A DNA stretch of 64,000 nt, from NCBI GenBank assembly GCA_018907035.1, contig JACCIC010000218.1:490001-554000 (forward strand). The letters run 5' to 3'. Of this stretch, positions 33,511 through 46,439 are shown piece by piece. Every line of letters starts with the position of its first letter. The first letter of the stretch is position 1. This DNA is from Sycobia sp. Sy_11 (taxonomy: Eukaryota > Arthropoda > Insecta > Hymenoptera > Epichrysomallidae). Both the position numbers and the translations under genes were made by a program. A model generated the notes under the pieces. The model saw only the letters and a program-made list of their open reading frames with translations, searched no databases and was not told the DNA's origin.

Positions 33511-36500
33511 AAAAAAATAAAAGCTCATGATAATTTCATACTTTAAAGAGTTAATTGTCTGTAATGCCGATCAACAGCTTCATATTGATTTTTTTTGTGC
33601 TAAAAAGAGAAACGATAATGTTAAACTACAATTGACTAGGTATATCAGTAAAGCGGACTCGTGAATGCAAGACAAATCTAATAGAGTATAAAATTAATAT
33701 GATGAATTGCTGCTTTCAATATTTGTTACATTCACGAATGGGCCAATTAGGGAAAAAGAGCACATTTTTCACCTTTAAAGTGAGGAAGACTCGTATTAAA
33801 ACTAACGTGAACAATTCGCCTTCATTTACATTTACTATAAAATTATTTCATTAGCAATGGGTACACTTTTATTTAAATAAAATTGAATATCATAACCTTT
33901 TTCTTATCTTTTCAATAAACATATGTAAAAAGAACTTCCAACAAATTGATGTATTGTTTTTACATATATAATATATTCTGAAGTTTTAGTATAATATATT
34001 CTTAAGTCAGCATTGCTAAATGGATTCAAGATTGCAACGCCAAATTGCACTTCAACGATGGAATATTTATCCATGCATAAACTATAATTTTACCTGAATC
34101 TTCTCTACAATATGAACGCGGAAATTTCTTTAAATATTCAAGAAAATATCTATTTGTTGTTTTTTGTTTTTTAAATTGTCGAAATATTAATCAACAAAAT
34201 ATATCAAGTCTCCGAACTCTCAAATCCCATCCTTACATTCCTACCTTAAAGATAAACTAAAATATCAATTCTATAAAGCTTAAAAAGGTACCGAAATCCG
34301 ACAGGTTATAACCACGCGGAAGTATCGACAACCTATCGACTATTCGCCCAAAGCAATCTCGATCTATACTCGATTCATGTTCCGATAAAACTCTTGTCGT
34401 ACGAACAAACCGGCTTCGCCGTTAGCCCTTAAAAGCCACCCCGTACGATCTAAAGACGATGGTTTTTCGCTTTCCCTCTCTTTCTCTCTTTCTCTCTCTT
34501 TCCTTCTTTCTCTCTCGCTTTCTTTCCTTCCCTGCCAGTGACCGCGCCCCGGCACTTCGTTAGGGGCGCTCTCGCTCTTTACGCTTCCGCGAAGTAAAGT
34601 AATGGACCTGTCTCGGAAATTTTCACTCCAGCCTCGGCACGAGGACGAGGCAGCTTCCAGCCGAGCTCGCTGATCTGCCGCCGCCGCACCGGCTCCGGCT
34701 GAAAATCGAGCCAGAGCCGACAGCTTTGATTTCGACGGAAGGTTGAGGGGGGGGGGAGTTGAGACTGGGAGACGGATGCTGCCACTTGTCGGAGGGCCGC
34801 GCGCTCTCGCGTTCCGACTTAATTCGCTTACCGCCCGGCTAAAGGGCTCGGCGAATTATCGGCCGAGTTGGAATTGAAATGGACGCGCCGCCGCGCTGTG
34901 GTGCAGCTTTGCTCGGACGTCTGTAAATGGAGCTTTAACCCAATTTCACCAAATTATACGAATTTTGCGGATAATGTACCTACATATGCATATAGACGTT
35001 ATTGCGAGGGTTGCAGTTGTAACGCTCTACAAATACGCGTATATTGATGTACCGTTGGTCAGCTCGTTGTTTCGGCCGAAATGTTGCGCTGATTTGTTCG
35101 AACGCGAACGATTAAATCGGCGCCGAAAAATTGAAGTAACCTCTGGAGCAGAATAATGGACGAGAGATTCGAAATCAATAGAGCGCGCTTCAGTACAACG
35201 CGAGGCTCGTTAACAAAGCGTATAATGGATCGAGAGTCAAATTTGGCAAAACTAAATTTACCCCGAACCGTCGTGCATACGTACCGGTACGGCAATTGCG
35301 CCCGGTAAAGAGTCTAGATAAATATCGATGTATCGATAAAACATTACGTTACAATGGTGGGCGCGCGTGCGCGTAAAACTTAAATATTACATCGAACGCG
35401 AAACGGGAAACGCGAAAGTTCGAGGCGAATAATTGCCTCGAATTACAGAGTCGATTAAACTAAATGTTATTCTGCGCCGGGAACTTTGGAAAACCGAGGC
35501 GATTCTCCCGTTTTACAGGTCCGCGGCTCAAATGTCTACGTACACATCGAATATCCAACCGAATTTTCGATTTAACAAGTTTAATTAGCTGCGAACTTTA
35601 CAATATCAGATTCGGTATTCGCGCGGTATTCGGGAAAAATGTCGGCTCAAAAATCCAGTTTTCGAGGATTATTGAATTTGGGATTTTGTCGAGAATTTTT
35701 TTACGAGGGGCGCGTATACGGCGAGTAGTGAAATTTTTTAAATATCGACCCATCCGACGCAATCATGGCCAATGCTTTTTTGTCTTTGTCAAAAATCATA
35801 GTATACGGCTAGAGACAGATTAACCTTTTATTAATTTCTACGTATCGAGCCTAGGGACTATCGCAAACTTTGCCAAATGTGAAGCCTTAGGTATAATTAT
35901 ATATAAGCAGAGGTTAATTAGACCTGGAAAGTACAATCTCTTCCAGTATATTGCAATTAGAACTTACAGCTAATAGCACTTTAATGGGCCAGAACTCGAT
36001 AGCGCTGCATGGATTTTCCCGCAACGCTCGAGCAATTTTTCCAATGCATATAGAGTGCATCTCGCGCGAGCGTCATTTGTATTTGGTGGAATGAGACGCG
36101 CTGTATATCCTCTTCCGCAGTGATGATGAAAACGCGTTATATAAACATACGCGTGTCTCGCGTTCGATTTCGACCTTCGATAGAATATTCAGAGATGTCT
36201 TGCATCTGCGAGGAAAAGTCAGCAAGTCTTTGGAAAGCGATTTCACGTACCCTCCAATTTCTTTAGGATGATTAATTGGAATTTGTCATGTAAAATATCA
36301 TTCCAGACTATTTACCTGCACAGGGTGTAAAATATGTTACGAGGTAAATAATTCTACACCAGTGATGATATATAGACTAGAGTTTTAGGTAGCTTTTTTA
36401 TTCTTAAGTTTTCAACCCAATTTCCTTCTACTCGACAGCAATTTGATAAATGCCCATTCAACTTTTTTAAGCCTCCAGAAAATGATCGTGGTATTTCTTC

Positions 36501-37350
36501 GAAACGGGTATTTTTCTGATCGATCACCTCCTCGTTCGATCCACATCGTCGTCTATTATTTCGTTGTTGAAATAAGAATGAGTCACTTTTGGCGAAATAC
36601 GTACGATAGTCTACCGATTCAAACTTCTTCTTTTTTTTTTTTTTTTAATTTTAATTATCTATAACTACGGTTGCGTTTATTCTCAAACTAGTCTTCGCAA
36701 GGGAAATGACGCTGCTCATTTAGAAGCAGTTCCGCGGCTTGAACTATTTCTTTCAATTTTATTAATCAATAACAAGAATAGAACATCGCTGATCTTATCG
36801 ATCGTTCCCGAAGTACTCACGTATACGGGACGTATGGAACTATGCAGTTGTACGGCCATGCGTAGAATTCGTTTATCCTGCAATTGTAAACTGCTGCCAA
36901 CGCAAGAGTAGATGCGCCAACAATAGAAACCAAGGGAGATATTATTTGATTATCAACCGCTCTCGAATTACTTTTAAAGATTTTCGATTAATTTGAAATC
37001 GCTTCAGCGCAAAAGTACTGGTAGATTACGATCACGACGGTGTGCAATGCCTAACGAGGAATCATGCTTACCAAGCGCCCTTCCCTTCCACTTTGCAAAG
37101 ATTTATTTAGCCGTCCTCCTAACACAATCGAGGAAAGAGGCTATACATAACCTTCCAACAACTTCGGAATGAATGCAAATCATTCGTATATATCAGACGC
37201 TGCTGTAACTTTCCAATTTTCCACAGAGCGTGCCCGCATATAAATATATCCAAAGATGAAAAGAGCTCGAGCGACCCTTCAGCGCTTCTTATTTTCCATT
37301 GGGTCGGATGACATGTACCAGCCCAATTTCATTCGCATCTTTGGGATGGA
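33511..37350. other. AT-rich flank and broad GC-richer zone
   Basis: GC-richer from 34300 to 35830, including a CpG-dense core at 34550-34930 with G9 near 34747. A plus acceptor TCTCCCGTTTTACAG near 35518 and a minus pair near 37073-37119 lack convincing exons. Confidence 0.5.
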
Positions 37351-37405
37351 AAGAGAGAGAGAGAGAGAGAGACAGAGAGACAGGGCCAGATAGATAAAAA
37401 GCACG

Positions 37406-37451
<46 letters not shown>
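37351..37451. repeat. (GA)n then (TA)n microsatellites
   Basis: GA run at 37351-37373 with GACAGAGAGACAG following, then (TA)n at 37418-37451. Confidence 0.96.
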
Positions 37452-37454
<3 letters not shown>

Positions 37455-37545
37455 ATCTTCAATTTGCATGCTAGTCGACGAGAACGAATGCCAAAGCGAG
37501 TGAAAGAAATCTCTTCGCGCAAAGAATGATGGCGAGCAGAGTTTA

Positions 37546-37611
<66 letters not shown>
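37546..37611. repeat. Compound (CATA)n-(TA)n microsatellite
   Basis: CATA repeats at 37546-37574 grade directly into (TA)n to 37611, consistent with one repeat type mutating into the other. Confidence 0.97.
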
Positions 37612-37615
<4 letters not shown>

Positions 37616-39180
37616 GCTTATTCCGTGATTTAGTTTACGGGGTTTGGCGAGGCATGGTAGTATATTTGTGTGGGCGAAGCAGCCCCCCTCCCACCCTACT
37701 GCCAAGCTGAAACGCCCGAGGCCAGCCAGAATTATTTATGCATAGGCTCGGAAATGTATATCTTTCCGTCGTTTCGCTGGATATTGTACAATCGCGAGAG
37801 TCTTAAGAACGATTTTCGATATAAAATGTCGCTAGGGCGGCGGCCTCTTTATTACCTTTGACTTGCGCGCGACAATTTTCCTTGTACTAATGCGATTGAT
37901 CGGCGAGCGCGCGCGGAGAAATGGCTGGGTGGCACGAAGTGACGCGGACGAAGATGTACTTGTCCAAGTGAACGCCCATCCTTCTAGGTCTCGGGGCATC
38001 TCGGTCAGTTACAAGTTAAAGAAATTCGATACAGGCTCGACTATAAATACAGAAACTATAACAGAAGATTATGTGGATGAATTAATTTTATTCGCTGGTT
38101 TTGCGGACTTGGGTTGCAATGGCTTTCGACGATACCATTCGGTATTCGAAACAAGAAAAATATGTCCAAAAATTAACATATGATTCTTGTCAAAATGAGT
38201 ATCTCTCTATTTCTCTCTCTCTTTCTCTCTATCTCTTTTTCTCTTGCTCTCTTTTCTTAAATATTTACACGACTTGCTCTAGGTGAGCTGGCAAGCTCTT
38301 CCAGTATAGTGATTGATCGTTTCGCAAATGTCGATAAATTTCTCGCGCACTCGTTTCGCCGCTACACTTATACCTGATTTCCATTATGTATAGAGCATCC
38401 CCTATCCTCATCGTCTCAGACTCGTATACTGATAATTCTCATCCTCGACGGGAGTGTCTCAATTATTTAGATCACAATGTACAGTTTGATAATGTTAGTT
38501 CACAATAACGGAACAGAAATCTATTATGCTCGGAATCCTGTTACAAGTATTGAATCGTTTAATTTTTCTAATTAATAGTAGTGTACGAATTGGTAAACTC
38601 AATAAATAATCGAGCGATGTATAAAGTTATGAATTAGGAATTGGATATGACAGAAAATTTGATTTGAAATATAAATTAATGAAAAAACAATTGATCAGCC
38701 GAAAGCTATAATTCTAATACAAATACAAGTATATTTTTATTGATTTCATTGCGAGAAAAATTGGTTAATTTCAAATAAATATTAATCTAAATCTAGCGAA
38801 GAATTATTTTATTAAAATAAAATAGTTATTTGATAATACTATTTTTATTAATATTTAATTTAAATAGAATCATTTATCTCGATATACGTAAAATATAAAT
38901 AAGCGAGGCACTATAGTAGTATAAATCAATTCCCATATAATTAATACTCCCTGTATATATATATTGATTGTTCTAATTAGCTTGATTGATCGAAAAATTT
39001 TTTTTGTCGGAATCCTCTATTGTTACTGTACTGTAGAAATTATTTCATTTAATAATGGATTCCCCCCCCCCCCACTTCATCGAAAATACACACGAACAAT
39101 AATGAGATATAAATATGCGAACTCGAAGCATTATTTGCCAAGTTTCGTCCATTTTATCATATATGTGTCTGTCTGTGTGT

Positions 39181-39235
<55 letters not shown>

Positions 39236-41677
39236 TTTTCGAAAACTGAAGCCACGGAAGTCAGACTTGGATGCTTTATCATAATCGACGCAGTATTTAC
39301 TTGGCGGCTATACATAATCATGAATTTCAACCGAAATCGAACCCTTTTTACTCGCGCATTCGGATTATCCCGTTCGCGGTTAAAAGTCAATGCCGCGTAA
39401 ATCGCTTTAATTTTCTGAACATAACTCAACGAACGCTCAAAGCGCAATTTCATACCGGTCAAAATTATCGCACGCGAACCACAATAGTGACGCGATTTAG
39501 AATTCAGCAAAATTCATCGCTCGTTCGCCCCCTTGGCGCGAAAAACCGTCGGCGTTTACGATCACGTTTTCGATCGGCGAGAGCGCAGAGTCTCGTCAAA
39601 TTGCGCGAGTAAAAATAAACGTTTATCAAGGTAAATGCGAGCGTCGGAATCCATAAAGGTTAAAACGGGATAAAAAGAAGGAGAGTTCGCTTCATCATTG
39701 TCCGTATCGCAGTTCGCCTCGGCATTTGCCATTGTTATTCCATATCTCGCGGCGTTCGCTTAAAGGCTAAAGTAGGTAGTATAACGAATAAAACTCGGGC
39801 GAAATCACGGGACGCTCGGCGGCCCTTCGGAGACGATTGCACTCGGGAGCAGGCGCAGCGAAGCTTATATACACCTCTCCTCGTATATCCGATAACGAGG
39901 ACGATCGAGTACGCGTAACTTTCCCGGTATTCTCGCTTCTGTTGCTGCTGCTTCGTCCTTCCCCCATTCCCCCCCCCTCTCTCCCCGACGAAGCGCGGTC
40001 ACGAAGCGAGTTCGCGCAACGAGGAAATAACCGCGAGAAACTCCCCACTCGTAACGTCGCCGCGACGCGGGCGCGATGCCTTTTCCCAACAACCAAGACC
40101 CCGATACACGAGGGGAGGAGGGTGGGACGGAAGGGAGGGCATCGCATTGTTATGATCGCTCCGATAATAATCCCGTTGGGAAGGGCCGTCGCGTGTAGGA
40201 GGAGGAGGGGGCGGTAGGAGAGCGCCGCGGAGATTCAGGCTGGCGTGCTTCTTCATTTCGTTCGCGAGGGGCGAAGAAGCTGCCTGTAAGCAACTTTTGG
40301 CCTTCTCACTTCTCCGCGATCCTCCCGCCACTCCTTCCGCCCCTGATGCATGCGCGAGGGCTGAAATTTTCGCGAGCCTTCGCGTCAGCGCCATGGAGGG
40401 GGGGAGAGGAGCGAGTTTCTCAGCGTTCTGTAAGAAAGTTTGTAGTAGTAGCTGTCTACGGAATTCTTCCTCTTTTTTTTTTAACCTCCTGTATTCCTTT
40501 TTTTGAGTTTTTTTTTACTCGCTTCCGCCCTTGGACTCTGTGGATGATAAAAAAGTTTCCAGACAGATAGGCTTTACTTTCCTTTGGGCCGTTGGAAAGC
40601 CGCACGGGCGGCGGCCAAGCGCGGCTGCATTTCTTCGGCGATAGCTATATAGATGTAGTTCCATTGCGACGGTTGAGGAAGGCCACGGTGGTTTAAAAGT
40701 AATTTGCCGAAAGTTTTATGATTAAAAGGACTTTGGCTTTAAGGATTTTTCATTATGTAGTTGAATTTGCTGCGGGCCGACTGGTATTCGGAAGTTTCGA
40801 TTTATTCGATTTAATTATAATACGATGAGCACTTAGCGTTACGGTAGATAATATTTAACGGTCTAACTCCGTAGTCCTAAGATCATTTGAGAAAAATTAG
40901 CAAATCTTAAAAATTGATAAGTAAAAGAGAATAGTTTGATAGTGTTATAAAAATAATATTATGGTATTTAAATTTCTATTGGATTTAACGCAAAACTACG
41001 TCATGTTTAATCTCAAATCTACGATGTAGCAAGCTGGAGAAATGAAAGATTACATATCGTAGCCAAAGACAAGAATAAATTATTGTAGAAAAGACTCTAT
41101 GTAAGGATTAAAGGATCAATAAAAGACGTATATTTTTTAATAATTATTCATGATACTAGAGATCTTTGTTTTTGAAATTCTAGTGATATTCGTTAGATAA
41201 AAAGTGGCATTAGATAAAAGTCGTTAATAAAATTTAGATAAAAGTGATTTATTATATGATAACTGAGGCATTGTATTCAATCAGAAGTACTAAAAATCTC
41301 TATAAATTTCACGGTGCCATCCTAGGGCAAAACGTTCTTATAAATTTCACGATATCCTTTCGGTAATACTTTTCGTTTCACACGAGTCGTCGTCGTCGCG
41401 ACCGTCCGAGTCCGTTTCTCCCATATTTCACCAGCGCAGACGATCGAGGAATACGACCGTGAAAAATTACGGCGACGGCATTTTTTCGCTGGGCGGCCAT
41501 AATGCGTCGTTGAAAGTCTTGGCAACGAATGACGTGAGCAGGGACTGCGCCACGATTGTGGCTCCTAGTCGTAATTTTTCAACAGTAAAAAAAAATTGTA
41601 TTGTCTCGAGTTTTTACGCTGTCATCGAGTGACACTAAATTACGAGTCCTTGCGACATCTTTATGAACATTTAGAGA
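37612..41677. other. Noncoding stretch with a large CpG-rich island
   Basis: AT-rich around 38460-39060, with a C10-C11 run near 39063. Strong island at 39310-40640 with frames up to 131 codons in opposite strands, composition-driven. Confidence 0.55.
39173..39233. repeat. (GT)n microsatellite, about 60 bp
   Basis: GT run with one CT interruption near 39185, preceded by (GTCT)n-like sequence. Confidence 0.97.
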
Positions 41678-41711
41678 ATTGGACAACCAATACACTGGAT
41701 GAAAAATAATT
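41678..41711 (+). mobile_element. Diverged relative of the 8.1-kb MITE, left part
   Basis: ATTGGACAACCAATACACTGG followed by ATGAAAAATAATT aligns, with a few substitutions and single-base gaps, to 8103-8135. It starts about 430 bp before a second matching segment; in the 8.1-kb copy the two segments are only about 25 bp apart. Confidence 0.4.
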
Positions 41712-41741
41712 TCTTTTTATTTCGCTCCAGAGAAGGTAAGC

Positions 41742-41770
41742 TCAATGTTTTTGGAGAAAAAAAACATTGA
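41742..41770. repeat. Perfect 11-bp inverted repeat
   Basis: TCAATGTTTTT (41742-41752) and AAAAACATTGA (41760-41770) pair perfectly around a 7-nt loop, just downstream of the MITE-like left end at 41678. It could be a subterminal hairpin of that element. Confidence 0.55.
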
Positions 41771-42140
41771 ATGTATCTTTGGCAACTTCAGCATGATCGA
41801 TAATTTCTCTCGTTGCATGGATAAAGGTTCGAGGGGACGACTGAAATTCGAATTTGATTAAACTTCGATGAATTAAACGGGATATATATATATATATATA
41901 TATATCACCCCTTTATACAAACACGAAGATAAGCGTTTTATTAGTACACTGTCGCTGGAACGATAAACTGTATATCGCCATTCTATATTCTCCGTTTTGT
42001 ATATTCCATTGTACTTACAATAGAGAGTTTATAATTTCATTACGAAATACCTGCGTTTAGAACGTTCATATTATAAAGCGTTAGGTTCTAGAGATGAGAA
42101 ATTTTCAATCAGTCTTTTTAATACGGGAATTTGTCTTTTG

Positions 42141-42196
42141 GGAATTGAATAAATGTTTTATAAAGATTATGGCACATAGCGCTAATCTTTTAGTTT
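42141..42196 (+). mobile_element. Diverged relative of the 8.1-kb MITE, internal part
   Basis: GGAATTGAATAAATGTTTTA then CACATAGCGCTAATCTTTTA matches the order GGAACTGAATAATTGTTTTG ... GCATAGCGCTCAACTTTTGG at 8160-8216. Either this copy contains an insertion relative to 8.1 kb, including the (AT)n at 41881-41906, or the 8.1-kb copy is an internally deleted derivative. Confidence 0.4.
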
Positions 42197-42499
42197 TTAT
42201 CCATGTCAACCGATAACATTTATTTGAAATGGTCTATGTTCGATTCTATCCTTACTTCATAATCCCTTTATATCATGTAACATATGACATTTTCATCTAC
42301 TCTCTTACAGGAATCAAAGATAACAAATACCACTCCTTTAAAGTTTATGAAGTATTATGTAAACGTTTTCGTATTACAGATACTATTAGAAATTTGCGGG
42401 TAGAAAATGAATCAATCACAACGTACAATCGTGCACATAAGCGATCTATATCTCTGTTTTATTTTAATTGAAATAATTGACGATATTATTCAATATCTG

Positions 42500-42502
<3 letters not shown>

Positions 42503-42546
<44 letters not shown>
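42503..42546. repeat. (TA)n microsatellite, 44 bp
   Basis: Perfect AT alternation. Confidence 0.98.
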
Positions 42547-42547
<1 letters not shown>

Positions 42548-42731
42548 GTATATCTAATATCAACATAAAACTAAATTTAAATTGAAATAAGACTGGCGAG
42601 CAGCATACTCGTAAAAGGTCGCGGGGGATGAGATCAGCGAGAATGTGCAGACTTTGGCTGCTACCTCGAATGCTAAACATTTCAATGGGCTATTCTCTCA
42701 AAGCCTAATTAAAGTCTTATACCTTTATCTT

Positions 42732-42737
<6 letters not shown>

Positions 42738-42777
<40 letters not shown>
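42738..42777. repeat. (CT)n microsatellite, 40 bp
   Basis: CT run with one TTT interruption, leading into a GC-rich segment. Confidence 0.96.
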
Positions 42778-42985
42778 GTTCGGCGAGAGCTCGAGGCCGA
42801 GTTTCTAGCAGCTCCGCCTCGAATCTCAGCGGAAATTACTTTGATCCTATTATACGTACATGCATTCTGTGGTCCGCACATGTAGCTAAGGGAGCCGAAT
42901 TTTCGAGCCTCTCTTTCGAAATTTTTTTTTTTTTTTTTGTGGACCGCAGTTTTGCGTACACGCCCGAGCAATTTCGCCTGCTCCT

Positions 42986-43588
42986 ATGGTTCAGTGGAGT
43001 TTGAAAAACGGATATCCTGACGTTTCGCTCTTTTGGACGGTGTTTGGTATTTTTTTTTCTTCGGGAATTGGACCGTTGCAGCTACTGGTGTTTTTGAGAA
43101 CCGCGTTAAAAAGCAGTAAATCGGGGCATCGATGTCTCGCGGCTTGTTCTGGTGGTGTATTCGTGCATATGTGCGCACGTGTGCATCGGGCGATTTTCTG
43201 TGAAAAGTTGAGAGCGCTCGATTTTAAACTGAAGAATTTCATTTATACTAAATTGCTTAAAAGTCTACTTCTTAAGTTTCTTTTATCTCAATTAACAAAA
43301 AGCTTGCAGAAGAATCATGAATTCGTTACTGAAGTACTAATTCACATAAGAAATTTAATTAACAAGCGCGATAATTTCTTTAAAATGCATTCTCATCCTT
43401 TGAACTACTACATTCATTTGACGTATTGTTTCTTTAAACGACATAGACTTAAAAAGGATAATGAGCTAGAAGTGAAGTTTTTCGGCCGTTGTCCACATTT
43501 TTCGCGCGCTGTTGCGCGAGTAATCGTCCGATTGATGCGCAGTCTGGAAGCTAGATCAGATTTTGATCATTATTACATCGTAAAATAG
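42986..43588 (+). CDS. Orphan 200-codon open reading frame, function unknown
   Basis: This is the longest ATG-started frame in the window that is not a microsatellite translation. It begins MVQWSLKNGYPDVSLFW and ends SDFDHYYIVK. The first third lies in mixed-composition DNA; the rest runs through AT-rich sequence where stop codons should be frequent. The predicted protein is Leu/Lys/Phe-rich with an amphipathic middle (residues about 75-120), a basic segment around residues 145-160 and an Arg-rich helix-like stretch near residues 175-190. There is no obvious signal peptide, zinc finger or catalytic motif. The ATG context is weak (C at -3). No splice sites or TATA box were seen at sensible distances. 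The first 60 codons overlap, in antisense, a CGAAACGTCAG motif shared with 12.2 kb, so part may be transposon-derived. It may equally be a chance ORF. Confidence 0.15.
   Translation: MVQWSLKNGYPDVSLFWTVFGIFFSSGIGPLQLLVFLRTALKSSKSGHRCLAACSGGVFVHMCARVHRAIFCEKLRALDFKLKNFIYTKLLKSLLLKFLLSQLTKSLQKNHEFVTEVLIHIRNLINKRDNFFKMHSHPLNYYIHLTYCFFKRHRLKKDNELEVKFFGRCPHFSRAVARVIVRLMRSLEARSDFDHYYIVK
43001..43070 (-). mobile_element. Probable degraded Penelope-type motif
   Basis: The minus strand has CCCGAAGA, a poly-A interruption, then AGCGAAACGTCAGGATATCCG and TTTTTCAAAC. CGAAACGTCAG is identical over 11 nt to the 12.2-kb copy. The stem region is not well formed. It underlies the 5' part of the 200-codon ORF on the opposite strand. 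Confidence 0.25.
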
Positions 43589-46343
43589 TTGGCGAGAATC
43601 CGTACATTTGACATTATTAAAAGTAAACGAAATCTCTAACGAAATTCTTGACTTCTTCCGAGCAGAATGAATGTAAAGAGTGAGACAAATATGAAAATGA
43701 AAAAAATCAAACTCTTATTACGGTAGTGTAGGATTCGCCTTAAATGATTTATTTAATATTATTATTATATATTACATAGTGATCTCCGTCATAAGATACT
43801 AGTTGATTTAGCTACTTATTTGTATGAAATAGAAACGAGCAACGATCCAACAGAATAATCTACGGGAATTCAACATTCCAATATATTAATAATAGTTTTG
43901 TTTTTCTCTCTTTATTATTTTTATCAATTTTTATACGTAATCAGCTTATATAAGGCCAATAATTTTTCATACTTTGGTTATATTATATCTGCACGTAGCC
44001 AGTACTGTATTCACAAATTACTTAAAATAATTATAATTTGGTTTCATTATTTTTTGAAATGAGGAATATGTATAGATATACGCTAAATTCGCATCCATTG
44101 CACGACTTAGTCTACGTACTGTTTTCTATTAACATACAACTAGCATTGATAGAAATAACCAATGGCTTTTAAAGAAATCACCAGGAGAATTGAAACGATT
44201 GCGTACAGAAATGCTTCAGATTATCACTTGAGCAATTATCTATGAGCGTTCTTTATGAGACACCACAGTGCTTGGTAAGGGTACTTTCGTCGAGTCGGTC
44301 CTGTGTCGTGTAATGAAATAACTTCGCAACGACGCCTAATTCAAAAATAGTAATAATAATAAGAGGATGAAGGGAGAACAATTTTTAAATATTACCGCAG
44401 CGTCTTCGCTCGGACGGGGGCAGAAGCAACGCTTCGTTCCTTCTCTGGCGAGCGAAAGAAGAAAATACGAGTTTGCCTCCGTACTTATAACCTTCTGCGC
44501 TTGGTTTATAAGCCTCTTACTCATCTCTCCCTCTAATGAGATATGTTTCATCAACAAAAAACACTGGTTGGAAGATTTTTCCGTCTCCGTTAATCCGAAG
44601 ATGGCACTTTTTCTCTACGCCTCCTCCTTCTCCCCGCCAAGGGAATGATAACGTGTCTCTACGGATTATCGGTACAGACGCTTATTTGTCCATTCCCAAG
44701 TCCTTTATAGGAATAAACAGCGAGAATAACAGCGTTTAATTATATAATACATCGCGCGAGGTAAAAAATCTCATTTTTTTCCTGTTTTTGTTTCGTTGTC
44801 GTCGCGGATCCGCGCTCGCACCTCATTGCCGGTACTTGGAGCTAACGCGATTTTTATCAACAGAGAATCCTTTCGCTTTTTCGAAACAACGTTACGAAGC
44901 CGCGCTTGAGCGATACTCGTGTCCGTGGCTCGAGAACGGAAGTTTCACTCCCGGTGAAAAACTCGGCAAAGCCAATATAACTGGTCCGCGAATAAGAAGA
45001 ATAAGAAGATGAAGAAGAAAAAGGAAGAAGCTTATTACTTCAAAAGTATTATCGTTCTTCTTGAAGCGAGCGAATAATATTAAATTAAAAATCATCCATA
45101 CAATTTTATCCAATTATCATCGGTTAATATTTATAATATACGTGTCCATTTGCGTCAAATATAAATGTACAGAGCGAAATCTCATTTAAAAAAAAAATAT
45201 GAAAGATCTAATATATGAAAAATGTCATTAAAAATGTTTTTACGGTAAAATAATCTCATTCAATAAGAAAATCGCAGTAACAATAAAAAATATTAAATAC
45301 GTTATAGAGTATCTTTTTTTTATAGTCATTTTTGTTCCTGCTTTCATGTCTCTATTAAATGAAATAATATTAATTAACTCGCCTGTCCAAACGAATTCAT
45401 TACGGTTGATGTAATGAGGAGGGAATTCGTATTAGCGCAATTGCGAATATTATCCAGCTACATATACGGGAGTAATGAAAATCTCTAACAATACGTATTA
45501 ACGATCATGACAATGAAAAAGATATTGAAAATGTGATAATATCCGATCGAGTAAATATTAATCATGAATTTCGGCTCGAAACATGTTCATACTTAATTTA
45601 ATTTGAAAAAAGCAACTGTATAATTTTGGTAATGATTGACATAAATAGGAATCAAGTGGAAATAATCATGTTCAATATTGACAATTTAGCAATATTAAGA
45701 TCTGTTGAAGATAAATAATAAATATACATTGCATATATTATTTAACATCAAGTTAGCGTATTAAAACTGACAGAATGTCACTTGATAATTAAAATCGTGA
45801 TTTTTTAATTTCATCGCATTGTTTCTGCAAGATCAAACTAGAAAATTTATAATTGGTCTAAGTTTACATAAGCTGATAGATCTTTTCATCTATTTGGTTT
45901 TATCAACCTGCAACCATGTAAATGAAAGCTTATATACCCTGCCGATAAAACGAATCTATTTAAATTTTTCTGATTTCTCCAAGAATTTTTCAATGAAAAA
46001 TAATGCGAAATTCCGAAATTTCGTAGAAAAATTAATGAATTCAGAGATAGCATTAATCGGGGTTGTTGTTGCATACAAGGGGTAGGGAATTTAATCAATA
46101 TTTCGACCTGGCGATGAATAGTTGTCAAGCAGTTAAAACCGGAATGATTGTCTGCCTTCTATACGGTTTGGGTAAAAGACTCTACGTAAGCGATCCCATT
46201 AGATGATCTCAAATGGAGCGTAAATCGCATTCAAATTACGAGGATGTAAAAGTCACCAAAATAAAAAGAAATAAAAGGGCGGCCGAGAATTTCGTTCGTG
46301 TATACTTCAACGGCTTAGTGCGGCTAATACAATTGAAAGGAAG
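43589..46343. other. AT-rich desert
   Basis: Small GC-richer patches near 44280-44680 and 44800-45000. No exon-like pair seen. Confidence 0.65.
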
Positions 46344-46345
46344 CT

Positions 46346-46418
<73 letters not shown>
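46344..46418. repeat. Palindromic CTAGG-(TA)n-CCTAG block plus (GA)n
   Basis: CTAGGTATA...TATACCTAG (46344-46391) is a perfect 48-bp palindrome centred on (TA)n, followed at once by (GA)14. Confidence 0.97.
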
Positions 46419-46420
<2 letters not shown>

Positions 46421-46439
46421 GAAGTCGAGGGAAATAATC

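Noticed and set aside
39999..40394. 131-codon Pro/Ala-rich minus-strand ORF
   Set aside because: Composition-driven in a GC-rich island, with equally long frames on the opposite strand.
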